A stretch of DNA of 64,000 nucleotides, taken from assembly GCA_029465975.1 (NCBI GenBank), contig CM055753.1, forward strand, positions 9,057,316-9,121,315, given 5' to 3'. Position numbers and translations under genes: made by a program. Source of the DNA: Dallia pectoralis (lineage: Eukaryota; Chordata; Actinopteri; Esociformes; Umbridae). Numbering within the stretch: position 1 is the stretch's first letter; each line of letters opens with the position of its first letter. Below, piece by piece: positions 38,064 through 48,469 of this stretch. The notes beneath the pieces are model-generated. The model ran no database searches. It was not told where the DNA came from and saw nothing but the letters and a program-made list of their open reading frames with translations.

Positions 38064-39573
38064 GGAACTAGCCCAATACTGATTAGAGGAACTAGCCCAA
38101 TACTGATTAGAGGAACTAGCCCAATACTGATTAGGGGAACTAGCCCATTACTGATTAGAGGAACTAGCCCAATACTGATTAGAGGAACTAGCCCAATACT
38201 GATTAGAGGAACTAGCCCAATACAGATTAGAGGAACTAGCCCAATACTGATTAGAGGAACTAGCCCAATACTGATTAGAGGAACTAGCCCAATACTGATT
38301 AGAGGAACTAGCCCAATACTGATTAGAGGAACTAGCCCAATACTGATTAGAGGAACTAGCCCAATACTGATTAGGGAACTAGCCCATTACTGATTAGAGG
38401 AACTAGCCCAATACTGATTAGAGGAACTAGCCCAATACTGATTAGAGGAACTAGCCCATTACAGATTAGAGGAACTAGCACAATACTGATTAGAGGAACT
38501 AGCCCAATACTGATTAGAGGAACTAGCCCAATACAGATTAGAGGAACTAGCCCAATACAGATTAGAGGAACTAGCCCAATACTGATTAGAGGAACTAGCC
38601 CATTACTGATTAGAGGAACTAGCCCAATACTGATTAGAGGAACTAGCCCAATACAGATTAGAGGAACTAGCCCAATACAGATTAGAGGAACTAGCCCAAT
38701 ACTGATTAGAGGAACTAGCCCAATACTGATTAGAGGAACTAGCCCAATACTGATTAGAGGAACTAGCCCAATACAGATTAGAGGAACTAGCCCAATACTG
38801 ATTAGAGGAACTAGCCCAATACTGATTAGAGGAACTAGCCCAATACTGATTAGAGGAACTAGCCCATTACAGATTAGAGGAACTAGCACAATACTGATTA
38901 GAGGAACTAGCCCAATACTGATTAGAGGAACTAGCCCAATACAGATTAGAGGAACTAGCCCAATACAGATTAGAGGAACTAGCCCAATACTGATTAGAGG
39001 AACTAGCCCATTACTGATTAGAGGAACTAGCCCAATACTGATTAGAGGAACTAGCCCAATACAGATTAGAGGAACTAGCCCAATACAGATTAGAGGAACT
39101 AGCCCAATACTGATTAGAGGAACTAGCCCAATACTGATTAGAGGAACTAGCCCAATACTGATTAGAGGAACTAGCCCAATACAGATTAGAGGAACTAGCC
39201 CAATACTGATTAGAGGAACTAGCCCAATACTGATTAGAGGAACTAGCCCAATACTGATTAGAGGAACTAGCCCAATACTGATTAGAGGAACTAGCCCAAT
39301 ACTGATTAGAGGAACTAGCACAATACTGATTAGAGGAACTAGCCCATTACTGATTAGAGGAACTAGCCCATTACTGATTAGGGGAACTAGCCCAATACTG
39401 ATTAGAGGAACTAGCCCATTACTGATTAGAGGAACTAGCCCATTACTGATTAGAGGAACTAGCCCAATACTGATTAGGGGAACTAGCCCAATACTGATTA
39501 GAGGAACTAGCCCAATACAGATTAGAGGAACTAGCCCAATACTGATTAGAGGAACTAGCCCATTACTGATTAG
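38064..39573. repeat. 24-bp minisatellite, about 63 copies, 408-bp higher-order repeat
   Basis: Unit GAACTAGCCCAATACTGATT then AGAG with CAGATT, CATTACTG and GCACAAT variants. The rare pair CCCATTACAGATT followed by CTAGCACAAT occurs at 38455 and again at 38863, an offset of 408 bases (17 units), with matching variants between. Long stop-free frames on both strands are repeat artefacts. Confidence 0.95.
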
Positions 39574-39890
39574 CCTACAAAGAATTTGCTTGCAGACTGC
39601 TTTTTGCTGACTGCCTCCACTAACACTTCGTATCGTATCCTCTTTGAATCTCTCCATCCCTGCAAGTTGTTGTCTTTCCTAGTGTCTCTTATCCTGTGGG
39701 CCAGTTTATATTAACAAGAGTAATTGGGAGGGCAATTTAATTGAAATAGAATTTCAATAATGTGTACATGCTCTTTTCTATCTACATTAAACTGTCCAGT
39801 CAAACTTCATATGAACAGATAAGAGAGCAGAACAGTAGTTCTGTTAAACTGTGCAACACACCTACAGTTGAATATGTCACAACCAAATTC
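39574..39890. other. Unique sequence between two arrays
   Basis: About 315 bases, nothing recognised. Confidence 0.5.
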
Positions 39891-40575
39891 TAACTATATA
39901 CTATTGCTGAGTTAATAACTAGCTATATGCTATCACTGAGTTAATAAATAGCTAAATGCTATCACTGAGGTAATAAATACCTATATGCTATCCCTGAGTT
40001 AATAGCTAGCTATATGCTATCACTGAGTTAATAACTAGCTATATGCTATCACTGAGTTAATAACAAGCTATATGCGATTGCTGAGGTTATAACTAGCCAC
40101 TATTGCTGAGGTAATTAGCTATATGCTATTGCTGAGGTAATAACTAGCTATATGCTATTGCTGAGGTAATAACAAGCTATATGCTATTGCTGAGGTATTA
40201 ACAAGCTATTTGCTATTGTTGAGTTAATAACTAGCTATATGCTATCACTGAGTTAATAACTAGCCACTATTGCTGAGTTAATAACTAGCTATATACTATC
40301 ACTGAGTTAATAACTAGCTATATACTATCACTGAGTTAATACCTAGCTATATGCTATTGCTGAGGTAATAACAAACTATATGATATTGCTGAGTTAATAA
40401 CTAGCTATATGCTATTGCTGAGGTAATAACAAACTATATGATATTGCTGAGTTAATAACTAGCTATATGCTATTGCTGAGGTAATAACAAGCTGTTTGCT
40501 ATTGTTGAGTTAATAACTAGCTATATGCTATTGCTGAGGTAATAACAAGCTGTTTGCTATTGTTGAGTTAATAAC
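39891..40575. repeat. 29-bp AT-rich minisatellite, about 23 copies
   Basis: Unit TAACTAGCTATATGCTATTG then CTGAGGTAA, with CACTGAGTT and ACAAGCTGTTTG variants and some truncated units (CTAGCCACTATTGC). Confidence 0.93.
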
Positions 40576-42479
40576 ACGCCGCCAAATCGTCAATCACGCT
40601 GCCAATTTTGACTTTCACAACTTTACATTTGTTTCTGCAAGTTTTACAAAAACTCTTATAAGGTCTAAATGAAACTCTCACAGTGTGATTAGTCCCATTT
40701 CCTTTCCGTACCACTTAACCTCTCTCTCTTTCTTTCCCGATATCTCTCTCAATCTTCGGCACGTTTTGTTCCTGTTCCTGTTCCTCGCTCTCCAACTCAC
40801 CCTCCCCACCCCCCTTCAGCAATACAGGCCTGGTCCACTTCAGGACGTTTGGGCTTTATTAATGGGGCCCACATCTGCTTTTCCTTTCACCGGCTCCATT
40901 TGCATAAGCCATCTACATGACAAACAATGGATACACAGTTCAATGAAGCCTGAATAACAAGGTTCAGATCGCTGGTTGATTAATACTGAACATTAGAGAG
41001 GTTTTAGCACACCGCAAAGAGGGAGAAAGAGGGAGGGAGTGTAAGTGGAAGAGTCAGAACAAAGAAGGGGAGAGAAATGGAGCAGTGTTAGGGCAAAAGA
41101 GCAGAAGGGAGAGGGAGGGAGGAAGAAACCAAACCTCTTCCCTCTAAACCAACATCAGGCGGAGCTCGTTCCTCACCGTGGCAACCGTTCAATCTTACAT
41201 CATTGGCTGCTCAGAGGTGCTCAATCCCGTCTCATTGGCCACTTACACATATCAAATCAACAGAAAGGAGAGATAGCAGGCATTCCTTTCTTGTTGCTCC
41301 TCAATCATCCTATTCCATTGATGGACACTGACGCCGTGCTCAAATGTTTTGCTTGGAGTGCTGGATATACAGCTAACCTCCTGCAATCCACAGTGTGAGA
41401 AGTGAAATATATACTGTATGGTACTGTATTTAAGAAACTGTGAATGCTCTCTCTCAATTGTTGATGCACTTCAAATGACATTGGATTTGATTTAATTAAA
41501 AAAACGACAGTTTATAAGGTTTGATCTCCCGCTACATGAAATATTTCATTATAATTTCGACTTTAGAGCGGAAGTGCTGAAATGGCACATTCTTCTCTCA
41601 AAAGCATTGTGTTCCCTCGTCGAGGATATTACGCCTCTTGGCAGAGAAAACCCGCACTCTAATCCCGCTAGCATGGCGCCATCCAAAATGCCACAACCTG
41701 TCTTCTTCATAGCGCACTACATTCAACCAGAGACAACTTCTGGTTACCAGCGGCACATTATAGGAGGCCATTTGGAATACGCCCTGTCTGTTCACACCTC
41801 CCCGTGGACCCGTGAATCAAACACAGCTAAATATTTCATGTGTAATAAAAATGCGGGAATATGAGAAGCTAGGTGGCTTAAAGGTAGGTGATCCAGTATT
41901 TTTGAGCATACTTCGGGCGAAAGGTAAAAATGACAAGACAACATTTTTAACATTTGAAGAAATATGAATATGCATCAATCTGTTGGGAATTAGTTCATTA
42001 TTGATGTTGGCTGGAATTATCCTGGTGATATTTCACAAGTGAAGACTTACAGTCTTTTAGATTTCAGCCAGGAGGCCGTACTGATATATACGTTCACGGT
42101 CAAATATACCTTAAACTCAAATGTGGGGCTGTAATATGCATGACGAGTCCTTGTACGAGTTACATATTTTAATATTAAGCACATTATTTTTGTAGGAACA
42201 TCACTCAAAAGTATTAAAAGTATTATATGTCATTTGTACCTTAAAGCATTCTTTCCACTATGTTACCAAAATTAACTTTGTTCAGAGCCCTGTAAATGGC
42301 ATAAGTTAATAAAAAAAATCATTTGTTTTAGTTTTTATAGATGTTTTTACTGCACTCTCAAACTGACGCTGAAACACCCCAAGTAATATCCAATCCCATT
42401 TCTTAACCGTGTGACCTAAAAGTTGATTAACGTGGGAGGGACTGATATAGTAAAAACTAAAATATTAATAAGGTCTAGT
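40576..42479. other. csmd1 intron (exon 3 to 4), between array and Gypsy element
   Basis: About 1.9 kb of mostly unique sequence with a GA-rich stretch near 41010-41135. A worn copy of the salmonid-type MITE seems present at about 41690-41790 (AAAATGCCACAACCTG ... GCGCACTACATT ... GGAGGCCATTTGGAATACG). Confidence 0.5.
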
Positions 42480-42484
42480 AATAA
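42480..42484 (+). repeat. Left target-site duplication AATAA
   Basis: AATAA immediately before the 5' LTR matches AATAA immediately after the 3' LTR. Confidence 0.9.
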
Positions 42485-42917
42485 TGTCATGACTCCTACG
42501 GGAGAAGCGGCAGCTCCACCTGCGGGCGGTATTCGGCGGTCGTCCTCCCCGGCCTATTAGTCGTCACCGAAGCTCCTCCTCCCTGCACACCTTGTTCAGT
42601 CTCGTCATCACTCACCTGGTGTCCATTACCTCATTAGAGGTCTATATAAACTCCCTTTGTATTGGTTGTCTTTGTGTGGAATTGTTACATGTTACGTGTG
42701 ATTATTGTGCAGCCCGAGTCTTGTTGTGAGCTCGGGCTCTTCGTTTATTATACCTCCGTGTGAGGAGTGGTTGTTTTATGCGCTGTGTCGCATCCTCTAC
42801 TTCGCCTGTGTGGCGTAGAATAATACGACGGGTTTCTTCCGTCCGGCATTAAACGACTCTAGAGTATATCCGTGGGTTGTCTGGCTCCATCCTTCCGCTA
42901 CCTACATCTACGTGACA
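42485..42917 (+). repeat. 5' LTR (433 bp)
   Basis: Starts TGTCATGACTCC and ends ACGTGACA. Reading the two copies side by side I found no difference from the 3' LTR. It contains a TATA box and an ATTAAA poly-A signal at about 42848-42853. Confidence 0.95.
42643..42650 (+). promoter_or_regulatory. LTR TATA box, predicted transcript start near 42674
   Basis: TATATAAA at 42643-42650 lies 31 bases before GTGTGGAATT (42674-42683), the usual TATA-to-start distance. The predicted start is supported by the complementary primer-site sequence after the LTR. The 3' LTR carries the same sequence. Confidence 0.7.
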
Positions 42918-42918
42918 G

Positions 42919-42928
42919 AATTCCACAC
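42919..42928 (+). other. Putative self-primer binding site
   Basis: AATTCCACAC, one base after the 5' LTR, is the exact reverse complement of GTGTGGAATT at 42674-42683. No TGG-starting tRNA primer site is present at this place. In Tf1 and sushi-type elements the transcript's own 5' end folds back onto such a site to prime reverse transcription. Confidence 0.7.
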
Positions 42929-42941
42929 CCGACACGGAGCC

Positions 42942-43820
42942 ATGGAACCAGACGTCCAGGGGACCCTGGGACAGCACTCGGCCACGCTGACTGCCATGGG
43001 GGAGGCCATCACCGCGCTCACGGCGACCATGAACCGGTTGGCCCAACGACTTCCCGAGCCGGTGGACCCCGCGGAGATCCCGTTGCCGAGTTCCCCGCCC
43101 TCGGGAGTGGGGGTGCTGAAATTACAGCGACCCGCGGCATATGACGGAGCGGCAGACCGCTGCCAGGGGTTCCTCCTCCAGCTTGAGCTGTATTTGGAGG
43201 ACCTGAACCCAGCGCCCTCCGAGCGACAGAAAGTTGCCGCCCTCATCACCTGCCTCTCGGGGAAGGCCCTCGCTTGGGCCAACGCCATCTGGTCGGAGAG
43301 GGGGCCTATCCTGCGGGACTACGGGGCGTTCGCTACGTACTTCCGGTCAGTGTTCGACCAGCGGCCCGAGGGAAAGGCGGCTGGCGAACGTCTTGCTCTC
43401 CTGAGGCAGGGGAAGAGGAGCGTGCAGGAGTTCGCGCTGGAGTTCAGGACTCTGGCCGCGGGAGCTGGGTGGAACGAACGGGCCTATATTGACATCTTTC
43501 GGGTACGGTTGAACCCGGACGTCCGTAGGGAGATGGCCTGTAAGGACGCTGGCCTCTCCTTCGAGGAGGTCGTCGAACTAGCCATCCAGATGGATAATCT
43601 CCTCACTACGCGCGGACGGTCCGGGCCCGTCCCCTTCGTTCCGTTCAGCTCAGCTGTCGCTCCCGAGCCTATGGAGGTGGGAGGCGCCGCGTCCAGGGGG
43701 ACCGCGCGGCCTCGGGAGTGCACCTTTGTGGCAGGAAAGGGCACTCTGCCTCCCATTGCTACCAGCGGGTCTCAACACCCGGAGAAAGGGGGTCTGACAC
43801 TCCTGTGGCAAGGAAGGTAA
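42942..43820 (+). CDS. Retroelement Gag (frame broken at the zinc knuckle)
   Basis: The ATG at 42942 (24 bases after the LTR) opens a 292-codon frame; an upstream GTG in the same frame is not needed. The central part, about residues 55-210, is a capsid-like retrotransposon Gag domain (KLQRPAAYDG, LSGKALAWA, FRSVFDQ, RSVQEFALEFRTLA, AIQMDNLL), the domain family from which mammalian PEG10/RTL genes descend. Near 43718-43727 the frame changes within the CCHC knuckle: the first cysteine is in this frame, and the remainder (CGRKGHSASHC) is in the next. The last 30 or so residues here are therefore probably out-of-frame sequence. Confidence 0.85.
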   Translation: MEPDVQGTLGQHSATLTAMGEAITALTATMNRLAQRLPEPVDPAEIPLPSSPPSGVGVLKLQRPAAYDGAADRCQGFLLQLELYLEDLNPAPSERQKVAALITCLSGKALAWANAIWSERGPILRDYGAFATYFRSVFDQRPEGKAAGERLALLRQGKRSVQEFALEFRTLAAGAGWNERAYIDIFRVRLNPDVRREMACKDAGLSFEEVVELAIQMDNLLTTRGRSGPVPFVPFSSAVAPEPMEVGGAASRGTARPRECTFVAGKGTLPPIATSGSQHPEKGGLTLLWQGR

Positions 43821-44300
43821 GAACACCCCACACTCCGTCCGGGTCCTCTGACAACCACACAACCATCACCGTATGTTTCCCCACTTTCCCTCTGTCTCCC
43901 CAGTGTAAGGCGCTCGTAGATTCAGGCGCAGCTGGGGATTTCATTGACAAGACCTATGCCAGTCAGTTACAGATTCCGGTGGTGCCGTTGGCCTGTGCCC
44001 GAACCATCACAGGTCTGGACAGTCGACCGCTGGGTTCGGGGATGGTGACGCAGGTGACGGTACCAGTAAGAATGATCACACAACACACACACTCTGAAAT
44101 GATCTCGTTGCAAGTTATTGATTCACCTTCCTTCCCCGTAGTGTTGGGCATGCCTTGGCTGTCTCGACACAACCCACAGTTTTCATGGCCTCAGAGGACC
44201 TTGACGGGATGGGCACGGGAGTGTCAGGGAAGGTGTATGGGTGTTTCCGTCGGTGCGACGACGGTGGAGAGTCCAGACAGTGTCTCCTCTGTGCGTATTC
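43721..44300 (+). pseudogene. Retroelement pol, protease segment
   Basis: In a frame shifted from Gag, the sequence begins in the zinc knuckle and contains CKALVDSGAAGDFID with the DSGA aspartic protease active site at 43919-43930, then VVLGMPWLSRHNPQF, the typical protease-RT linker. No start codon is expected since this is the Gag-Pol continuation. The frame is lost near the C run at 44301-44306. The next piece, containing PEYSDLAHTFSKKLA, is in another frame and breaks again near 44372-44377. Confidence 0.85.
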
Positions 44301-44489
44301 CCCAGAGTATTCTGATCTGGCACACACATTTTCAAAGAAATTGGCCACTAAATTACCTCCTCATCGTCCGGGGATTGCGCGATCGACCTGCAGGTAGGCT
44401 CTGTACCGCCACATAGTCACGTGTATCCTCTGTCTCAGGCAGAGACACAGGCGATGGAGACGTATGTGTCCGAGGCATTGAGTCAGGGA

Positions 44490-45592
44490 TAATCCGCCAT
44501 TCCACTTCCTCAGCCTCCTCGAGTTTTTTCTTTGTGAAAAAGAAGGATGGTGGTTTGCGACCGTGCATTGATTATCGGGCGCTGAACAGCATCACAGTTC
44601 GTTATCGGTACCCTCTCCCACTGATTTCATCTGTGATCGAGTCAATGCACGGGGCCCGCTTTTTCACTAAGTTAGATCTCAGGAGCGCATACAATTTGGT
44701 GCGTATCCGAGAGGGAGATGAGTGGAAAACAGCATTCAGCACCACTTCAGGTCATTACGAATACCTGGTGATGCCATACGGGCTGATGAATGCGCCGTCG
44801 GTTTTCCAGTCCTTTGTGAACAACATCTTTCGTGACATGATCGGTCGCGGGGTGTTCGTGTACATCGATGACATCCTGGTGTACTCGGACGACCGGGCTG
44901 ACCATGTTTCCCTGGTTCGCAGAGTACTGGAGCGACTGAGGGCGCATGACCTGTATGCCAAATTGGAAAAATGTCTGTTTTTTCAGCGAGCAGTCTCCTT
45001 TCTTGGGTTCCACATAACCACGGGGGTGGAGATGGAGGTTGATCGCGTGGCGGCCGTGCGTAATTGGCCCGTTCCAACCACGGTTAAGGCGGTACAGAGG
45101 TTCATGGGATTCGCCAACTTCTATCGCCGGTTCATCAAGAATTTTGGCAGGGTAGCAGCTCCCATTACATCATTGTTGAAGGGGGGGCCGTCTCGTATTC
45201 GTTGGACGAACGAGACGGACTGCGCATTCAGTACGTTGAAAACGCTGTTCACATCTGCGCAGGTTTTGGCTCACCCTGATCCATCACATCCGTTTATAGT
45301 GGAGGTGGATGCATCGGAAGTTGGGATAGGTGCGGTACTGTCTCAGCGTTCGGGCACACCATCCAAAGTACGTCCCTGTGCGTTCTACTCGCGGAAGCTC
45401 AGTGCGGCGGAACAAAACTATGACGTAGGTGATAGGGAGCTGTTAGCGGTAGTCAGAGCTCTGACAGAGTGGAGACACTGGCTCGAGGGAGCGAAACACC
45501 CGTTTGTAGTCTGGACTGACCACCGTAACCTGGAGTACATACGGGCTGCGAGGAGGCTTAACCCTCGTCAGGCCAGGTGGGCGCTTTTTTTA
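44490..45592 (+). pseudogene. Retroelement pol, reverse transcriptase and RNase H segment
   Basis: Open from about 44490: FFVKKKDGGLRPCIDYRALN, the RT palm start; then LDLRSAYNLVRI; YIDDILVYSDD, with the catalytic YIDD at 44861-44872; FLGFHIT; FMGFANFYRRFI. RNase H follows: VEVDASEVGIGAVLSQ (first aspartate at 45308-45310), CAFYSRKLSAAEQNYDVGDR and the ELLAVV and WTDHRNLEYI motifs. The frame is disturbed at the T run at 45586-45592 and again near 45617-45625, before the integrase frame begins. Upstream entry is also broken near 44490. Active-site residues are intact. Confidence 0.92.
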
Positions 45593-45625
45593 CCCGGTTC
45601 GATTTCACCCTATCGTACATCCCGG

Positions 45626-47258
45626 GTACAAAAACGTCAAGGCAGATGCGCTGTCCAGACTGTATGACACACATGAGAGGCAGGTGGATAACTCACCTAT
45701 TCTTCCTGCTTCTTGTATAGTGGCGCCGGTGATGTGGGAGGTAGATGCGGACATCCAGCGTGCGTTGCGTGTGGAACCATCGCCTCCTCAGTGTCCGGAG
45801 GGGCGCGTTTACGTACCGCTGGATGTTCGCGACCGTCTCATCTGCTGGGCCCACACATCGGTGTCATCGGGCCACCCAGGTATTGGTCGGACGGTGCGTT
45901 GCCTTACCAATAAGTATTGGTGGCCTGGTTTGGCTAAGGATGTGAGGTTGTACGTGTCTTCGTGTTCCGTGTGTGCCCAGTGTAAGGCACCTAGACACCT
46001 TCCGGCAGGTAAGCTTCATCCTTTGCCCATTCCGCGGCGACCATGGTCTCATTTGAGTATTGATTTTGTGACTGACCTCCCTCTCTCTCAAGGTTATACT
46101 ACGGTCCTGGTCGTCGTGGACCGGTTTTCAAAGGCCTGCCGCTTCCTGCCTCTGGGAGGTCTCCCTACGGCCCTGCAGACCGCCGAGGCCCTATTTACAC
46201 ACGTCTTCCGGCACTACGGGGTTCCGGAGGACATTGTGTCAGATCGAGGCCCCCAGTTCACTTCCAGTGTATGGAGGGCGTTCATGAAGCGCTTGGGGGT
46301 CTCGGTCAGTTTGACCTCCGGGTACCACCCCGAAGCTAATGGGCAGGTGGAAAGGGTTAACCAGGATCTGGGGAGGTTCCTAAGGTCTTATTGTCAGGAC
46401 CGGCCGGGGGAGTGGGCGGAGTTTCTGCCGTGGGCAGAGTATGCCCAGAACTCACTCCGTCACTCCTCCACTCAGCTAACACCGTTTCAGTGTGTTCTAG
46501 GTTACCAGCCGGTCCTGGCACCGTGGCAGCAGAGCCAGCCTGACACCGGGGTACCGGCAGTGGATGAATGGTTCCGGCGGGCTGAGGTGACGTGGGACGC
46601 CACACACGTTCACCTTCAGCACGCTGGACAGCGCCAAAAGGCAGCCGCTGACCGGAGGCGCAGTGACGCGCCCGTTTACACCCCGGGGGATCGGGTCTGG
46701 CTCTCGACCCGGAACCTTCCCGTCCGCCTGCCCTGCCGGAAGTTGGGTCCGCGGTTTGTGGGGCCATTTAAAGTCCTGGGGAGAGTCAACGAGGTGACTT
46801 ATCGATTGCAGCTGCCACCTGACTATCGCATTAATCCCTCGTTTCATGTTTCTCTCCTCAGGCCGGTGGTGGCTGGTCCCCTCCAGCGATCTAGGGTGCT
46901 GGAGACCCCCCCGCCCCCCCTGGACATCGAGGGGGGCCCGGCGTACAGGGTGAACAACGTCATCGACTCCAGACGTCGGGCGGGGGTCGTCCAGTACCTG
47001 GTGGAGTGGGAGGGGTATGGCCCGGAGGAGCGATGTTGGGTGCCGGCGAGGGATATTCTGGACCCAGAACTACGACGGGAGTTCCATCGTCGGCGCCCTG
47101 ATCGTCCAGCTCCTCGTCCTCCGGGTCGGCCCCGAGGTCGGGGTCGACGCGCTGCCGGAGCCGCGCGTCAGGTGGGGGATACTGTCATGACTCCTACGGG
47201 AGAAGCGGCAGCTCCACCTGCGGGCGGTATTCGGCGGTCGTCCTCCCCGGCCTATTAG
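45626..47258 (+). pseudogene. Retroelement pol, integrase and chromodomain segment
   Basis: Open from about 45626 (VKADALSRL, the end of RNase H) to TAG at 47256-47258. It has an HHCC zinc finger (HTSVSSGHPG ... CSVCAQCKA), the integrase core with aspartates at 46062 (LSIDFVTDLP) and 46242 (SDRGPQF) and the glutamate of GQVERVNQ at 46350, giving DX35E, then a chromodomain at about 46942-47090 (YRVNNVIDSRR ... YLVEWEGYG ... CWVPARDIL). The C-terminus is basic and proline-rich and its last 25 or so codons lie inside the 3' LTR. This segment is itself uninterrupted. Confidence 0.93.
47170..47179 (+). other. Putative polypurine tract
   Basis: AGGTGGGGGA ends three bases before the 3' LTR, the position of a plus-strand primer. 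It overlaps the end of the pol frame. Confidence 0.6.
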
Positions 47259-47615
47259 TCGTCACCGAAGCTCCTCCTCCCTGCACACCTTGTTCAGTCT
47301 CGTCATCACTCACCTGGTGTCCATTACCTCATTAGAGGTCTATATAAACTCCCTTTGTATTGGTTGTCTTTGTGTGGAATTGTTACATGTTACGTGTGAT
47401 TATTGTGCAGCCCGAGTCTTGTTGTGAGCTCGGGCTCTTCGTTTATTATACCTCCGTGTGAGGAGTGGTTGTTTTATGCGCTGTGTCGCATCCTCTACTT
47501 CGCCTGTGTGGCGTAGAATAATACGACGGGTTTCTTCCGTCCGGCATTAAACGACTCTAGAGTATATCCGTGGGTTGTCTGGCTCCATCCTTCCGCTACC
47601 TACATCTACGTGACA
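47183..47615 (+). repeat. 3' LTR (433 bp)
   Basis: Same length and, by eye, same sequence as the 5' LTR; TGTCATGACT to ACGTGACA. Confidence 0.95.
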
Positions 47616-47620
47616 AATAA
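47616..47620 (+). repeat. Right target-site duplication AATAA
   Basis: Matches 42480-42484. Confidence 0.9.
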
Positions 47621-48277
47621 TGGACAAAATAGCAACATTAGATCTGATCTGAGTTCAGTTAGGGCCCAATCTAATCAGAAATCAATACAGTCAAGGAACT
47701 AATGGTGAGCTTTCTTGGCACCCAGCATGTTTCTTCGGTATTGAAAACAAATTCCTTGTCCTACAATAAACAGAGACATATTCTCCTTCTCTTCAGTTCA
47801 TTACATACTCAGGCGTCTTACGATGGCTTCCACCGAAGTCATTAGTGTCGACTTCAAAATGAACAACACCATGTCTCCAACCAATCAGAGTACCAAAGCC
47901 ATGGACACATTTGAATCAGTCTCGCACACACACATCAATTCTCTCATGACATCATCGTTTATAAAAAAGGGAAACTCGAAGGCATTGGTATTCATTTCGG
48001 GGTGCGCACGGCACGGCAAATGTTCTGAAAGCCTTAAATTAAGAGACATGACGACACGTAAGTCCCATTAAACCCGCTGGATTAAAGGCTATCGTGTATA
48101 AATGCAGCCAGTGCTAGAAGACGTTTCCCTGCAGACTTTTTCCGACAGAAGCACCAGTTCAGGTCGCCACGGGGGTGGAGCATGGCCAACAAAATAGAGT
48201 TAGGGCCTGCGGTTGCATCTACTTCCTGGTTACTAAAGAGGCATGTCTGCCAAGTTTTTCCGGCGTTGCCGTCTTAC
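47621..48277. other. csmd1 intron (exon 3 to 4), part next to exon 3
   Basis: About 660 bases of unique sequence leading to the donor of exon 3. Confidence 0.6.
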
Positions 48278-48469
48278 CGATGCAGGAGGGCAGGTTGTTG
48301 TCCCAGGCACGTCTCTCTCCGGTCATACACTTCAGCACCCCGCTGCCGTGCAGGGTGTACCCAGGGTTGCAGCGGTACGTGATGGTGCTGCCAGAGAAGT
48401 GGCCCTGGTCGTTGACCTTGAAGCCAAACTGGGGTACCCCGGGGTCCTCGCAGTGAGACAGCTCAAAGC
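48278..48469 (-). CDS. csmd1: csmd1 exon 3 of window: sushi (CCP) domain
   Basis: The exon is 192 bp, phase 1 to 1, with acceptor CCCCAG and donor ATCG|GTAAGA. It encodes a whole sushi module: FELSHCEDPGVPQFG, then CNPGYTLHGSGVLKCMTG, then the tryptophan of RRAWDNNLPSCI. The four cysteines and the single tryptophan of the CCP fold are present. Symmetric phase-1 boundaries mean this module could be skipped without breaking the frame. The following (gene-order) intron is about 10.9 kb and hosts the Ty3/Gypsy element. Confidence 0.95.

Larger units (their letters stand above)
42485..47615 (+). mobile_element. Ty3/Gypsy chromovirus (Tf1/sushi-like), LTR to LTR
   Basis: A 5,131-bp element: two 433-bp LTRs, a Gag with capsid-like core, aspartic protease, reverse transcriptase, RNase H, integrase and a C-terminal chromodomain in that order, flanked by the 5-bp duplication AATAA. 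Order RT-RH-IN defines Ty3/Gypsy, and the chromodomain defines a chromovirus. The first bases after the 5' LTR are complementary to the predicted transcript start, as in self-priming Tf1/sushi elements. The reading frame is broken about six times by single missing bases, so the copy as assembled cannot make its polyprotein. It sits in a csmd1 intron, antisense to the gene. Confidence 0.95.

Noticed and set aside
38371..39657. 428-codon minus-strand frame of eight-residue repeats
   Set aside because: 24-bp minisatellite artefact.
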